Positions 34,635-46,789 of a stretch of DNA of 64,000 nucleotides are shown here, piece by piece. The translations under genes were made by a program, and so were the position numbers. How positions within the stretch are numbered: position 1 is the stretch's first letter; the number at the start of each line of letters is the position of its first letter. The DNA comes from Vitellaria paradoxa (taxonomy: Eukaryota > Streptophyta > Magnoliopsida > Ericales > Sapotaceae), in assembly GCA_019916065.1 (NCBI GenBank), contig CM034233.1:25245936-25309935 (forward strand). Reading direction: 5' to 3'. A model generated the notes under the pieces. The model had not been told where the DNA came from. It worked only from the letters and a program-made list of their open reading frames with translations, and searched no databases.

Positions 34635-37003
34635 CGTATATATTATTTTATCTGTAATACATTGAGTTATAACTTCATATGTTATTTGATGTGATTAATT
34701 TGATGCATGAGTTAACTCGATCACTTGGTCTTTAGTTGAGATTGGTCATGTTAGAAGTTTAACTTGGTATTAGGATTTTGGTTTTGTTGTGCAGACCCTA
34801 GATTCCTTCCTATGTGCATGACTCTCCTTCTCTTGTAAGCATGACTTGTCCTAACCAATGTCAGTGCAACTTGTAATTTTTTCTGTTTTCAACCAATAGC
34901 TTGAACTTCATTAAATGTTGCACCCAATCTCTACCTAGCCTACATTTGGGCCTTATCGACCTTGTCATCTCACCCACTAGCATCTCTATTCCTTTATAGT
35001 GAAAGATCTATGGTTTATATATGTGTGTGTGAATTGTATTTGGAAAGTTTTACAAAAAAAATCGAGAGTTGGCATGAGAGTTGGTGAGGGTGTGATTCGT
35101 ATGAAATTGGTTCTTTTTTTTACATTACATGTCAAATTAGAGTGGAAACAAGTGTGTTGTGATCTTTAGCTTCGTGTTAAAGTCCTTGTATTGATTGTTG
35201 TTGAGTTTTAAATTTTCTAATGTTCATCTGAATTGTTTTCTTCTTCTTCTGAGCAGCTCGAGATAGAAAACATTGATTTCTTATTTTATATATGTTATAT
35301 TGATTCTTACAAGAAGTTCGGCATTAATATATTGCATATTGGTTGGTTATTTGAGAAGTTGATATAATTTGATATATGTATATATAAGTTTTTTGAGAAA
35401 GAAAATGATGACTAGCAACTTACAAACTTGTTAAATTCTTGATGAAATGACAAATCAATGTTATGTTGTCTTTGAATACTATTAAAGATTGAAAATGGAT
35501 ATAAAGATTGATTAAAATGATTTGGAATTGAAAGAATTTGAAAAGTGGAAGCCAAAAACAGAGCATGACATGCTGATGTTTTAGATTGCCTGTTATGTGA
35601 ACACCTATTTAAAGTTCATGCACACAACCTAACTTTTGGCACCTTATGCATACGAGAGAGGAGCCATCGTGTTCATAACCTGTTTGCATGGCTCCCTTAC
35701 ATGAGACTCCTTCGTGTGTGCATGACTCTCCCCTGTATATAAGGCTTCACCTCGCGTGTGCATGACTTTGACCCAAGCCTCTTATACGCACCACTTCTTA
35801 GTTTGCTACTTAAGGTTATTAGTTGACTTTTCTGTGTGCACGAACTTGTTTTTGCGTGCGCATGACAAAAGAATTCCCTGCTTAATTAGGAATACTTTTC
35901 AAATACCTTGTAAGGACATTGTATTTGAGTTAAAAGAACATTTGAATAAGGAATAATGATAATAAAATGATGTAAAATGTGTTGTATGAAATGATGTAAA
36001 ATGTGTTGTATGGTTGATGCTATATTATAGCTTATATAGCAGATGATATAAGATATGAATAACCTGCGTGGTTGATGATATAAGGTGGCCTGTGTGACAA
36101 AGAGATACTAATATTGATAATGAAATATGGAAATGATAATGAGATGCGTTATTAATTTTGTATTGATTTTAGGGATAGAAGGTGCTATAAATAGGAGGGT
36201 ATATACATATGCCTTTGGATTAAAAGATACTAAACCGGTGTAAGGTTTTGGTTATCATACCAGTAGGTTAATAGCCTACACAATGACATTATTATTGAAT
36301 AATCGTGACCATTAGGATACAAAGTCATAGACTACAATACTTATTTGGTTAATTGTGACGCTTGGATCGCGACCCATAAACAATGACAATATCTGTTAAT
36401 CATTTTCATTGACATATAGACTTATAAAAGAAGACGATGATGTTTTTGGCCTGCACGTAGTGGCCACGAGATAGTCTTGCAGAGTACCTACTCTATGTGT
36501 GTGTAAATATGATGAGATAATGATAATTGGATAAAAAGTTAATGGAATTATAATGAGCTATGTGATGCTGATGATTTGGTTATTTATGTTATAAGATGCA
36601 CAATAGTAGCATGCTAGGGTATGTTGTTACATATTATATTTGTTATGTGTATCTATTGTAGGTGTAGAGTTAACACTTAGATGAACCTTAGGGTCGAGAT
36701 TTTGATGTTATTTAGATTGTAATTGTGAGATATTATTATTTTGATCTATGAGGAGATGCAATTTGTATTAGATTTATATTTTGATTTTGATATTGGTGTA
36801 AATGCTTGATGAGCCTAAATATTATGACTTATTGTTGGGAGCAATTTTGCCCGACAGTGAACCTAGGCTTTTATTTATTATTATTATATTCTAATGTCTA
36901 CTTTAGAGTGGTTGTATGGCTCTAATTGGGTTTATTGTGGATGATTGTGATTTGCATGTGATTACTAATTCATAACTCACATTACAAAATTTGGGGCGTG
37001 ACA
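34635..37003 (+). repeat. Family C LTR (C2), uninterrupted, 2369 bp
   Basis: This is the only unbroken family C copy. It starts CGTATATATT (TG mutated to CG by alignment with TGTAATATC at 41926) and ends TTGGGGCGTGACA. Landmarks are GATGCATGAGTTAACTC, GTGTGTGCATGACT motifs, TTCTTCTTCTGAGCAGCTCGAG near 35240, and the CCATAAA..GACAATGAC block near 36380. The 5 bp before it (GCTTT) and after it (GGCTA) do not match, so its insertion history is unclear. There is no internal coding region, so it is probably a solo LTR. Confidence 0.75.
36423..36430 (+). promoter_or_regulatory. Putative TATA box of family C LTR (copy C2)
   Basis: TATAAAAG is conserved in position with the other family C copies, about 575 bp before the LTR end, and is followed by GAAGACGATGATGTTTTTGG. 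It is the best candidate for the LTR core promoter. Confidence 0.38.
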
Positions 37004-37010
37004 GGCTATT

Positions 37011-39747
37011 TGTAACAACCCGTGTTTTGTTATATGATATTTTATTTTTAATGCATACGATTATGATTTAATGGAATGTTAATGTGTTTAATGTGATGCA
37101 TTAGTGAACTAAGTTTCTCAGGTTATAGGTTGGGTTTGGTCCAACATTTAGGGTATTGGGTTGAGGGGGAGTCATCCATGTGCACTGGCCTAGGGGCTTA
37201 GTCGCACATGTAGGGTGTTTTAGGTACACAGGGGTGGTTCTTTAGGCACATGGGCTGATTTGGGTGCACACACCTCCTGCCTGGGCACCCGGACTGTCAC
37301 ATCAGCAACTTGTATATTGCTTTCTTCAGTTTTTTAGCTAAGAGGTTCTTTCTCTATCTTTATTGCCGACATCTATGAGTCTACTAGAAATGGGCGCAGT
37401 GAATCACTTTATTAAATTTTTATTTTAATTAAAATAAAATTAAAAATTATAAAAAATAACTTAAATAGTAAATAATAAGTAGTTAAGATTATTTAACTAA
37501 ATCATACTTAATTGAGGAACAATTAAAGAAAATAAAAAAATTTCAAAATTAATGGATAATTAAAGGGCATTTAAGAAGGATGAAAATATAAATAGGTGAA
37601 ATTACTTAATTATTTGGTGGTTATTAAAAATTTATTTTTTAATACCACTGATGTTGTAGGTAGTTATAAAGAGTTTAAGGATATTATAGGAAAAAAATAG
37701 GCTTCACTAAAGAAAGGTTTCATGAATTTTAAACTTCACCTTATCGCTAACTACCAAAAAAAAAAAAAAAAAATCACCTTATCGCTAGTGTTTGCTTTAT
37801 GACGGTATAGATGAGGATAGGTAACCACACAAATTAAATTTCTTTAGCTCATTTTCATTTCTTCATCCCAAAGCTTCTTTTATCTACATATACACGTATA
37901 CGTGTACGGCTATATACTTTCAGGTTATGAATAGTAAACCGAGGATAGGACAAAAGCTTGGTAAGTTCATGTAGACTTAGTTTCGTTCAAATTCCTCTTA
38001 TCAATCTTTAATTAGAATTATGCTAAACTCGTTTGAATTGTTTTTTTGGTGCTAGAGGTTGTATATTGGTTGAACCAAGTTTTTGGCATTTTTTAATTTT
38101 TCGATTGTTCACTGTTATTTTTTTTTCTCTCTGATCAACTAAGGTAGAACTAAGTGCATATTATTTATATAAATAATACATTGAGCATGTTGTGATGTTA
38201 GTTGTGCATTTGTTTTTAAGGTTGAAAGCATATGGCATAGACTGTTATAAGTTATATACAATTATATATATGTTTAACTCGAGGAAAATGGTGAGTAGTG
38301 ATTTTTAATTATGTTCCATGGTTTACAAAGCCTCAAATCGATTATGTGATTGAGTTTGCATGTGATCAGGGATAGCAACTGAATATAAGATTTTAAGAAA
38401 ATGATTTTCAAATCAAAGATTCAAATTTTAAAAGTTTGAAAAGTTAAAAAATGTAAAGAGCTTAACGGTCCTCAGCAACTAGATGAAACCTGGGCACACA
38501 GGCCTTAATGGTCGAGTGCATAGTTTTTTTGGGCACAAAGATGGAGAGCTCTGTGTGCACGAGCCATGGTTGCTCCTAAGTTTTTTTTTTTCTTTTTTCA
38601 CGTGTTTTAAAGTCAAGTATTTTCCTATACTTTTGACTTATAGTTTTAAATAATTTGAAAAGATATTATTTTGATACAATAATGAACAATGAATAGAAAA
38701 ATATATTGTTCATGATTTAAGACGTGTTTTGATATGATATGTATGATGTTATCGATTATGATAATGATAATGACATTTGTAGTTGATAAAGAAAAAGATA
38801 ATGAGATATGGTTGTCAGTTGTTGATTTTGGGTTAGCGGATATTGATAAATAGGAGTGTACATGATTATCCTTGGGTTGAAAGTTCCTAAACCTGCACAG
38901 AGTTTGGTTATCATGCCAATGGATTAGTAACTTACAATATGACACTGATATTGGTTCATTGTGACCGTTGGACATTGATCCATAAACGACGATGTTGATT
39001 TATTGTATCGTGACCCTTGAGCCTAGGCTCATAAACAATGATGACTTGGTTCATAGTTTCGGTTGAGTATAGGCCAATAAATCACAGATCAGTCTTGTAG
39101 AGTATCCACTCTATGTGTGTTGTGTTGATGAGAATCGGTAAATGAATAATTAAAAGATAATAAAGGGGAAATCTATGATTTTCATGTTGGTTTATGATAT
39201 GGATATGTGGATTCTTAAATGTTGATGATGTGACATGATGATATTATGATTTTTTATAAATTACTATAATTATTGCTTACACGATGGTATCATGCTGTGG
39301 CGTGTGTTGCATATTATATATGTTTATACGTGCGCGTAGGCACATGTGGGTTAGTACTTATGTCTCTACAATTGTGTTGCAAGTGTAGAGCCCGAGACTT
39401 GGGTGGACCTAAACCATGTTTTGACTTGTTTGGATTATTGCTATTCTTTTACTCTTCAGTGGAGATGGAGTTGACTGTACTGGGTATTTTACCTTGGAGA
39501 TGTATTATTTGTACTCATTGTTTATTTTTGGTTATTCGATATGGTTATAAAGCCTGGTGGCCCTGGATATTACATTAGTTATTATATTAGAGCACTGTTA
39601 CTATATGACTGAGATTTTGTTATTATTTATTGTGGATGTCTGCTCCAAGGTAGTTATATAGCTTTGATCAGGGTTTGTGGTTGATTTATGTTAATTGCAT
39701 GTAATTATTAAGTTTACTCCCTGGATTGCGAAATCTAGGGCATGGTA
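37011..39747 (+). repeat. Diverged family C-like LTR (C4)
   Basis: It starts TGTAACAACCCGTG directly after C2 and ends GCGAAATCTAGGGCATGGTA, parallel to the C ending AAATTTGGGGCGTGACA. The distal part shares GTGACCGTTGGACATTGATCC, ATAAACGACGATG and CAGTCTTGTAGAGTATCCACTC-like blocks with family C. The first 1.4 kb is less similar, so it is probably a sister family. An 18-base A tract lies at about 37756-37773. No clear target duplication is seen. Confidence 0.6.
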
Positions 39748-41310
39748 GTACTCATGCCTAAGCTACATACGTAATCCATAGGGGAATCATGTCACCATAG
39801 TTCTTACACTTATTATCCCATATTTACAATAAAAATCATTACCACATCAAAAAGGTTAAATATCATTATAATTAACAATCTTAGTATGTAACACATAACA
39901 ATAACTAAAGAATGATGGAACATAATGTAATATGATCTTTACCCATCATTTAAGACTTAGGGAAACCGTGTTACATCCGCTAGCCTTTCTCATGGGGAAC
40001 CGTGTTACACCCTTATTCAAGAACCTGCTAATCTTTAGCAATGGTATATTTAGACTTGGCACTCATGGGGAACTGAATAGCGCCCCTCGCAGTACGTATT
40101 GTTGGAGAACTCTGTTACACTCCCAAACAAAACAAATATAAATAACTATTGGGGAACCATGTTACAACCACATTCAACTAGGACTTAAGGGAACCATGTT
40201 ACATCTATTGGCCCTTTTGTTGGGGGAATCGTGTTACAACCCCAGTTGGACATTTACTATGCTTTACTAAAAAAATTAATATAATATAATACTCATATTC
40301 CAAAACCAATGAATATTCTCTAGTCATATATTTTGACTAGGATCATCTGGTAATGTTTAGAAAATATTATTTATTCTTTTTTAGAAACTAATCAGCCTTG
40401 TTTATATATATGATCGTGCCATAACACAACAACATAAACCATAGCACTCTCAGCCAAACGAATATCATAGCATAATCCAGATGATGCAACCCTAGCCCCA
40501 TGCACATGATATTACTCAATCATGTAAAACAATCAATAAACAATAATATAATGAAAACATGTTATGCTCAAGAATCTATCACATGTTTATATAATCTTAG
40601 CAATTTCATGGAATAAGGTGATTTACAGTAAAAAAATATACCAAAATCATCAGTCAGATCAAGGGCTTGGTAAAAGTGTTAAATCAATGTTTTAAAATCA
40701 ATATCAGTAGTTATCACACCTTAGTGTTCGACCTTGTTTAACCGTTGTCAATCGTTCAAAAGTAGTCTGAACAGAAACAGGCCAAAACCAATTCATGATT
40801 TGTGTTCTTGCTACACCACAAACCTAAAACCCCTAAATCATTCATTGCAAGCTGCCAAATAATAAATACAAGATATATAAACATGTAATAACATCCTCCG
40901 TATGTAATTAACCTAAAATTTAATAAGAAAACAAACAAAATCAACAGTTTCCTCGCATATATGCATATATATACACAACCATATATCCATATTTACATAA
41001 ACTCATATCATCATCCAAACTCAACTAATCGAGGCATGAAATACACCGACATTATGCTACTATCAAGTGTAAATACATAGGTTTGCCCTATCTACCTCAA
41101 ATTTGAAGAAAATAGAAGAAATGTGGAAAAAGCTTTATAGTCCCCCAAACTTCAATGACTCGAAACTCGCACCTCGAGCCAAACCAATGAAAATAGCCAC
41201 TACCATGATGATCACCATGTCATATAGCCCCAAATCCACCTGGTTTCATTCTTTGGTCATTAATTTCTCTCACCATGGCAACTCTCTTAAATTTTTGCAG
41301 AATTAATAAC
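39748..41310 (-). repeat. Family B-like LTR (B2), right piece, truncated
   Basis: The family B motif order resumes: GGGGAACCGTGTTACACCC units (39960-40240), GACTAGGATCATCTGG, CATATATA runs (40960-41000), then CCTCGAGCCAAACCAATGAAAATAGCC near 41170, matching the end region of other B LTRs. The normal terminus (CCAAAAATAAATAC..TTACA) is missing. The sequence breaks off near 41310 into an unrelated stretch. Confidence 0.7.
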
Positions 41311-41428
41311 TCCCAATTGTCAAAGTGTTTAGTTGCAATTTAACTTGGTGAGTCCAAGGTCGTCTCCACAGGGACCTATCTTGTGATTGTTAGTTCACCA
41401 TTTGGGCTATGAAATTTAGGGTGTGACA
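41311..41428 (+). repeat. Short LTR tail joined to truncated B2
   Basis: The last 60 bp (GTGATTGTTAGTTCACC, then GAAATTTAGGGTGTGACA) resemble the family C LTR end (GTAATTATTAGTTCACAACTC, then GAAATTTAGG near 61690-61735). The preceding bases (GGTGAGTCCAAGGTCGTCTCC) do not occur elsewhere in the window. It looks like a join between two damaged LTRs. Confidence 0.45.
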
Positions 41429-41920
41429 TGTCCGATACTTTTTGGCCATATCTAACATGACCTACCTACATGTTCAACAATTGGGTTTGGCCTGTGTTGG
41501 CTGTGTTGGGTGCTAGGGATAATAGGCCCACCATGACATGCTTTTTAGGCTAAGGCATGAATTTCATGTATGCTTAGGATGCCTTAAGCTTAGCCCAGCT
41601 TATGGCTATTGGGGCCTGTTGGGAAATTGGCCTTGGCTTTGTGACTACTCTTGGTCTCATTTGAACAATACATGCGATGTGTTTGATAGAATGCTCAAAT
41701 GGCCCTCTTAGCCAATCTTTTTACAACTTTTGCCTCCTAATAATTTAGGCTTCACCACTAGCACTCCAAGGATTGTTTAGGTCTCCAAATGTCTTTAATT
41801 AATATCTAAAATTACAAAACACCACAAAAAAGCATAAGTTTATGAAATTTTTATGTTGATACCCAACCTTTGGTCGTAAAAACAATGTAATAAGCACTCC
41901 AGACCCAACATTAATATACA
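41429..41920. other. Spacer with no recognised feature
   Basis: This is moderately AT-rich sequence with no open frame of note and no similarity to other parts of the window that I could see. It ends at the ATGTT duplication of the C3 LTR. Confidence 0.5.
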
Positions 41921-43829
41921 ATGTTTGTAATATCTATTACTTTATTCATAATATATTGAGTTATGACTTCATATATTATTTGATGTGAATAATATGATAC
42001 ATGAGTTGACTTTGTTGCTTGATTTCTAATTGAGATTGATTGTGTCAGAATTTAGACTTGGTGTTTGAATTATGGCCTCGTCGTGTGCACCACAAGGTCT
42101 TTCTCATGCACATTCCATTTCTCTTCTTGTGCACACGACGTGTCCCTGCTATCAGTATAACTTGCATCATTCTTTTCTTTTTTTTTTTCTTTTGGCCATA
42201 GTTTGTATATCATTAATGGATGCCACCTACTCTACACCTAGTCTACTAGCCTTATCGACCTTATCATCTTACCCAGTCCATTTTTATTTCTTTCACCATG
42301 AAGAATTTTTGGTCTATATATATATATGTTAGTGTGTATGTTCAGGGAGTTTTGACAGAAAAATTAAGAGTGAGAGTTAGGCTGGTGACTGATAGGCCTT
42401 CACCAAATTGAGCTTTCCTTTCTATTTCTTTATCAAATTAGAGTTTTGTGGAGTGTGTTATGATCTTTGGTTTAGTGTTGAAGCCTCTGTGTTGGTCATG
42501 GTTGGTTTTCAGCATTCTTCAAGTTTTCTCGATTCATTTTCTTCTTCTTCTTCTTCTTCTTCTTCTGAGCAACTCGAGCTAGAAAATTTGATTTCTTGTT
42601 GCATTTGGTTTATATTAATGTTTACGACAAGTTTAAGATTGATATATTGCATGATATATATTCAATTATGAAATTTATATAATTGTTATATGTATATTTA
42701 TGTGAACTGAGGAAGAAGATGATGAATAATAACTTACAATCTTGTTAAATTCTTGATAAATGATAAATTGATATTATGATTATATTGGGACACTGACAAA
42801 AACTAAAGATGGATATAGATATTGATCAAAATGGTTTGGAAATGTAAGAATTGAATTTGGAGAAGTGAAAGCCAAGAACAGAGCAATGATAGTTTGATGT
42901 TTCAGATTATTTATCGTGCAAACGCTCATTTAAAGCCCATACACACAACTTGAATTTCACTTCTCCCCATGAGAGAGAAGCCTTGTTTGCATGGCCTATC
43001 TGGATAGCTCCCAGATGCACGCCTCACGATCGATTCTGCGCACTAGGTTGACAAGCACGAGTCAATAAGTCTTTATTGCAATATAGTGTGTTTGAGATCG
43101 CCCAAATGATAAAAAGTATGGTTTTGTTTTGAAACAGGGCCTTAATTATAGAGACTAGAAGTCGTACTCGTCACTTCTGAAATGGGTGTGTCAAGAAACA
43201 CAAGTTTGATTATGATTAGAAAAAGTGTTGTTTTATATTTTTGAAAGATGTCATAAATGGCCCTTTTTAGTGACTCTCAGTTAGTCTGTGCAATCAGAGT
43301 TAGTGAGTCTAGGGGCTCGGCTATGCACGGAAACTATTGCATCTGGATACATAGGGATATCTAGAGTTCTTTTCCACTCTTTGCAGTCGTGATCTCACAA
43401 TATAATACTCTAGTTTATAATGATCACATCATATAACTAAAAAATGCAAATAATGTATGAAATGTGAACTGTCTGAGCTTAGCTCATGTATGCGAGTGTA
43501 ATGAGATGTCCGCCTATAAGTGTGTGTGTCTACTAAAAATGAAATGTGTATCGAAGATAGTCTATAAAGACTGAGGTGATCAGACTCAAGCTATATGATC
43601 AAGCTACCTATGTACCTTGCAAATGGATTAGGTCAATCATAGTTCAGACTTAGTTCCTAAACTAGGCCTTTATGTGTTTTAAACTAGTCTAAATGTAAGA
43701 ACCTCACTCTAAGTTAGTGTCTTGTGCTGATGGTCTATAAAGACTGGGTCGACCGGACTCAAGCTATATATTCATGCGACTGACGTACCCTAAAAAGAGA
43801 TAAAATCTGCATAGCTCTAACCTAAGAAA

Positions 43830-44520
43830 GATAGTTAACGCTTAGGCTAAGCACATAATTGGGGAATAGAGCCTTGCTTTAGAGAAGAGAAAGTTAACAC
43901 CTTGTATTTAACCAGGGAAAGGAACTTAGCTCTAAGTAAGTGCTTCATACTGCAGTGATCAGACCTATGCTTTCTGCTCGAGCTGCTTACGCACCCTAAA
44001 AAGGGCTTAGGTCTACGTAGCTCTAACCTAAGAAAGATAGTTAGCACTTAGCACATAACTTTGGAAAGGAGTATCGCTCCAAATGAAAGAAAGAACAGTT
44101 AGTGTCTGGTATGTAACTGAGGGAATAGAGCCATGCTTTAGATAAGAAGGGACAGTTAGCACTTAGCACATAACTATGGAAAAGAGCATCACTCTAAATA
44201 AAAAAGGAACATTTAGTGTCTGGTGTGTAACTGAGAAAATGGAGTCATGCTTCAGGTAAGAAGGGATAGTTAATGCCTGGCACCTAACTTAGGGAAAGAA
44301 AAGAACCTTGCTACCAATGAGAGACAATAGTTAGTGCCTTGCACATATTTGGAGATAGAGTTTCAATTCATTGTGGAGTTCAACTCCAAGGGCAGAGATA
44401 GTTAGAACCTCACGTGTAACTGTGAGAAGGAGCTTCGCTCCAAATGAGATGAAAATAGTTAGTGCCTAGCGCATAACTAGATAAAGAAGCTTCACTTTGA
44501 TGAGGAGCTCAACTTCCAAA
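43830..44520. repeat. Minisatellite of about 57-bp units in the 3' LTR of D
   Basis: At least eight units are seen. Each begins with AGTTAGTGCCTGGCACATAAC or a variant, followed by a GGAGCTTCGCTCC-like core and a purine-rich AATGAGAAGAAA tail. The same array is at 57230-58030 in the other LTR. Two alternating unit types (GCACTTAGCACATAAC and GTGTCTGGTGTGTAAC) suggest a higher-order dimer. Confidence 0.8.
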
Positions 44521-44934
44521 GATATGCTTAATGCTAGTGAGCAAGTATCTATCATTTGAAAAAGGGACTAAGCTCAAATCAAGAGCTCAATTCCTGGTGA
44601 TGATGACCAAGTCTATGTAAGGGTCCTAGGAGCCTAATGTGATATTAGTGATTCAATTTCTATGATTAGATGTGCCATGGGCATGTTAAACATAATGACA
44701 GCTTATATTCTAATATGGATGATAGTTCAAGGATACATGATAGATATGTCTAAGGGAAGTCATGACTTAGAAATCATCGGCTTTGCCAATCTTAAGCCAT
44801 TTCCAATTTTTATAGCCTCGCTTGCTCAGGTCAATGGTCTGGATTGGTAAGCTTTTGATTTTTAAGTCTGTGTCAACCCTAGTGGGTGTGTGTTTATATA
44901 TCTAGATGTGTTCTAGCGTGTTATACTATGATGT

Positions 44935-45185
44935 GGGATGGTGGTTGAATATGGCGGCATGTAGTAATATAATAATATGATATACTGGCATGGCATAGCA
45001 TGGTCAGGGCATGGTATAATATGGCATAGCATGGTAGATATGATGTTTGGCATACCCTAGCATGGTAATATGATGTTATGACATGGTATGACATGGTGAA
45101 CATAATATTATGACATGGTATAGTAAGATAGAATGATGTTATAGTAAGGTGTGGCATGTTAGTATGATGTAGGCATGTCATTTGT
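44935..45185. repeat. Degenerate ATGGCATGGTA-type simple repeat in the 3' LTR of D
   Basis: Short, irregular repeats of GGCATGGTA, ATATGATGTTATGACATGG and GCATAGCATGG fill this part. The counterpart is at 58440-58760. No protein is encoded in common between the two copies. Confidence 0.75.
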
Positions 45186-46773
45186 ATGATGCCTAGAATT
45201 TTGTAAAATTTGTCTCAATTAAATCTAGTTAATATCATACATCGGGTGCAACCAAGTCTTAAATTATGATTTGGATACCTTTTATTAACAAAGAATTTTA
45301 TACACAATAAAAAATATTCTATTTTTATTATGCAAATACATTAAATTTAAAAATAAAATAATAATTTTCTAGAGAGAGAAAATTATACCGACGCAGGCTT
45401 TTTTTAGAGAGAGAAGCTCTAAAGGGCTTGGAGCGTTGAGTGTTGAATGAGTGAAAATGAGAAGGGAAGGCCCTATTCACAGAAGTTTTGGCTGAACAAG
45501 GGGGCAAAAAATTGCTTGTTTTGTCAAGTGAACAAGTTTGCCTCACAAAATGGGCAAAACTTCTTGCCAAGGTTGTCTGGCATTCAACTCTGCCCAACAG
45601 AATGGATAAATATGTTTGCACAGCACCATAGGCAAAGATATTTGTAAAACAAATCAGGCGGAACCTCCTGCCAGCTAAGTTAGGTAAAAAAAGTCTACCA
45701 CAATCCTATTTGGTAACCTTTTTGGCGACAAAGCCAAAAAGAAGGCCAATTTGGCTTGAGCCCCTAGTTCGAGCCATGTCTGGTGTAGTTTGGGTCCTGT
45801 CCTGATAAGTTCGAGCCATTCTAAGACTTTTGGTGCAGTTTTCGAGAGCTTTTGATACCTCCTGGGCACTCTTTGGAGAAAATTAAACTAATTAGGCCAA
45901 AATTTGGTTCAATTTGGATTCTCCAGGACCAAGTTATGTTTGTTTGAAAATTGCTACTCTGAAACTAGCTAAAACGGAGAAGGGCTAGTCAAATCTTTGG
46001 CTTAACGCCTGGAGGCACCACCAAGATGATTCCTCCTATAATTTTTAGGCATGAAGAATCCAAAAATGCCATCAGTGGGACTACAGGATGCTTTTATAAA
46101 TTTATAAAAAAATAATAAATTTTACAAATGAATCTATGAAGGGACCTCTTAAGTTTGACTTGGCTAGACTTATACCTTAGGGAATGAATCCTCAATATTC
46201 TTGTGCAATTTGAAGGCCTTCTGACTTTGTTTGAGGTTTGAAATTGTGTCTAGGACACCAGTAACTTTCTTCTTGCCAGTAAGAGCTATTTTGGGTCGGT
46301 GAGGCCTGGATGGCCACTGAAGTGACATTCTGGCTACTCAGAGCTATGTTCTATGTTATATGACATGTTTTGGGAATATATGTACCTTTTTATGCCTTTT
46401 TAAATTGATTTGTACATTTTGGTCGATGTTGGCCTTCGGGTGCGTCGGTAGAGGCCATTCTTGATGTCTAGACCGAATTGACCTTTAATTCTAGATTTTG
46501 ACACTTCTATTGATGCTGAACTTGTCTGTTTGATATCCTAGACATGTTTGTGCAGTCTAGTAGCCTTCTATCACGATCTAGGTCTTCGGTTTGGATTCTT
46601 CTTAGCCCTAGGGGTACAACCAATATTTTATTGATTGTTCACTTTTTGTTGAATTCTAACACTTTGACATATCCTACAATTAATAAAACTTAATTAGTAG
46701 AGCACCATTCAATTAAAAGCATCAAATACTATAAATATTAAATGAGAGGGCAAATTTGAGGTATCAACAGTAG

Positions 46774-46789
46774 CCTTTCTTTTTCCACC
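46774..46789 (-). other. Polypurine tract of element D
   Basis: Minus-strand GGTGGAAAAAGAAAGG lies 4 bp before the 3' LTR start (TGTTGATACC). It supports the minus orientation and the LTR boundary at 46769. Confidence 0.82.

Larger units (their letters stand above)
43022..46769 (-). repeat. 3' LTR of element D (3748 bp)
   Basis: It matches 56139-60384 in order. Shared parts are the opening (CTGCGCACTAGG against TCGCGCACTGAGCC), a block of about 57-bp units (43830-44520), an ATGGCATGGTA-rich block (44935-45185), a block near 45500 with GTTTGCCTCACAAAATGGGC, and the end GGCAAATTTGAGGTATCAACA. It lacks a segment of about 500 bp present in the other LTR at about 56930-57450. Differences are frequent, so the insertion is not recent. 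Confidence 0.9.

Noticed and set aside
34635..39747. C2 and C4 as the two LTRs of one element.
   Set aside because: They adjoin with only 7 bp between them, so there is no interior. They differ too much in their first 1.4 kb to be a pair from one insertion.
43830..44520. Regularly spaced units resembling a CRISPR array.
   Set aside because: Units are contiguous and diverged, there are no unique spacers between identical repeats, and the genome is a plant's.
44921..45181. His- and Tyr-rich open frame on the minus strand (and 58422-58829).
   Set aside because: It is a translation of the ATGGCATGGTA-type simple repeat in the LTRs of D. The two copies do not keep the same frame.
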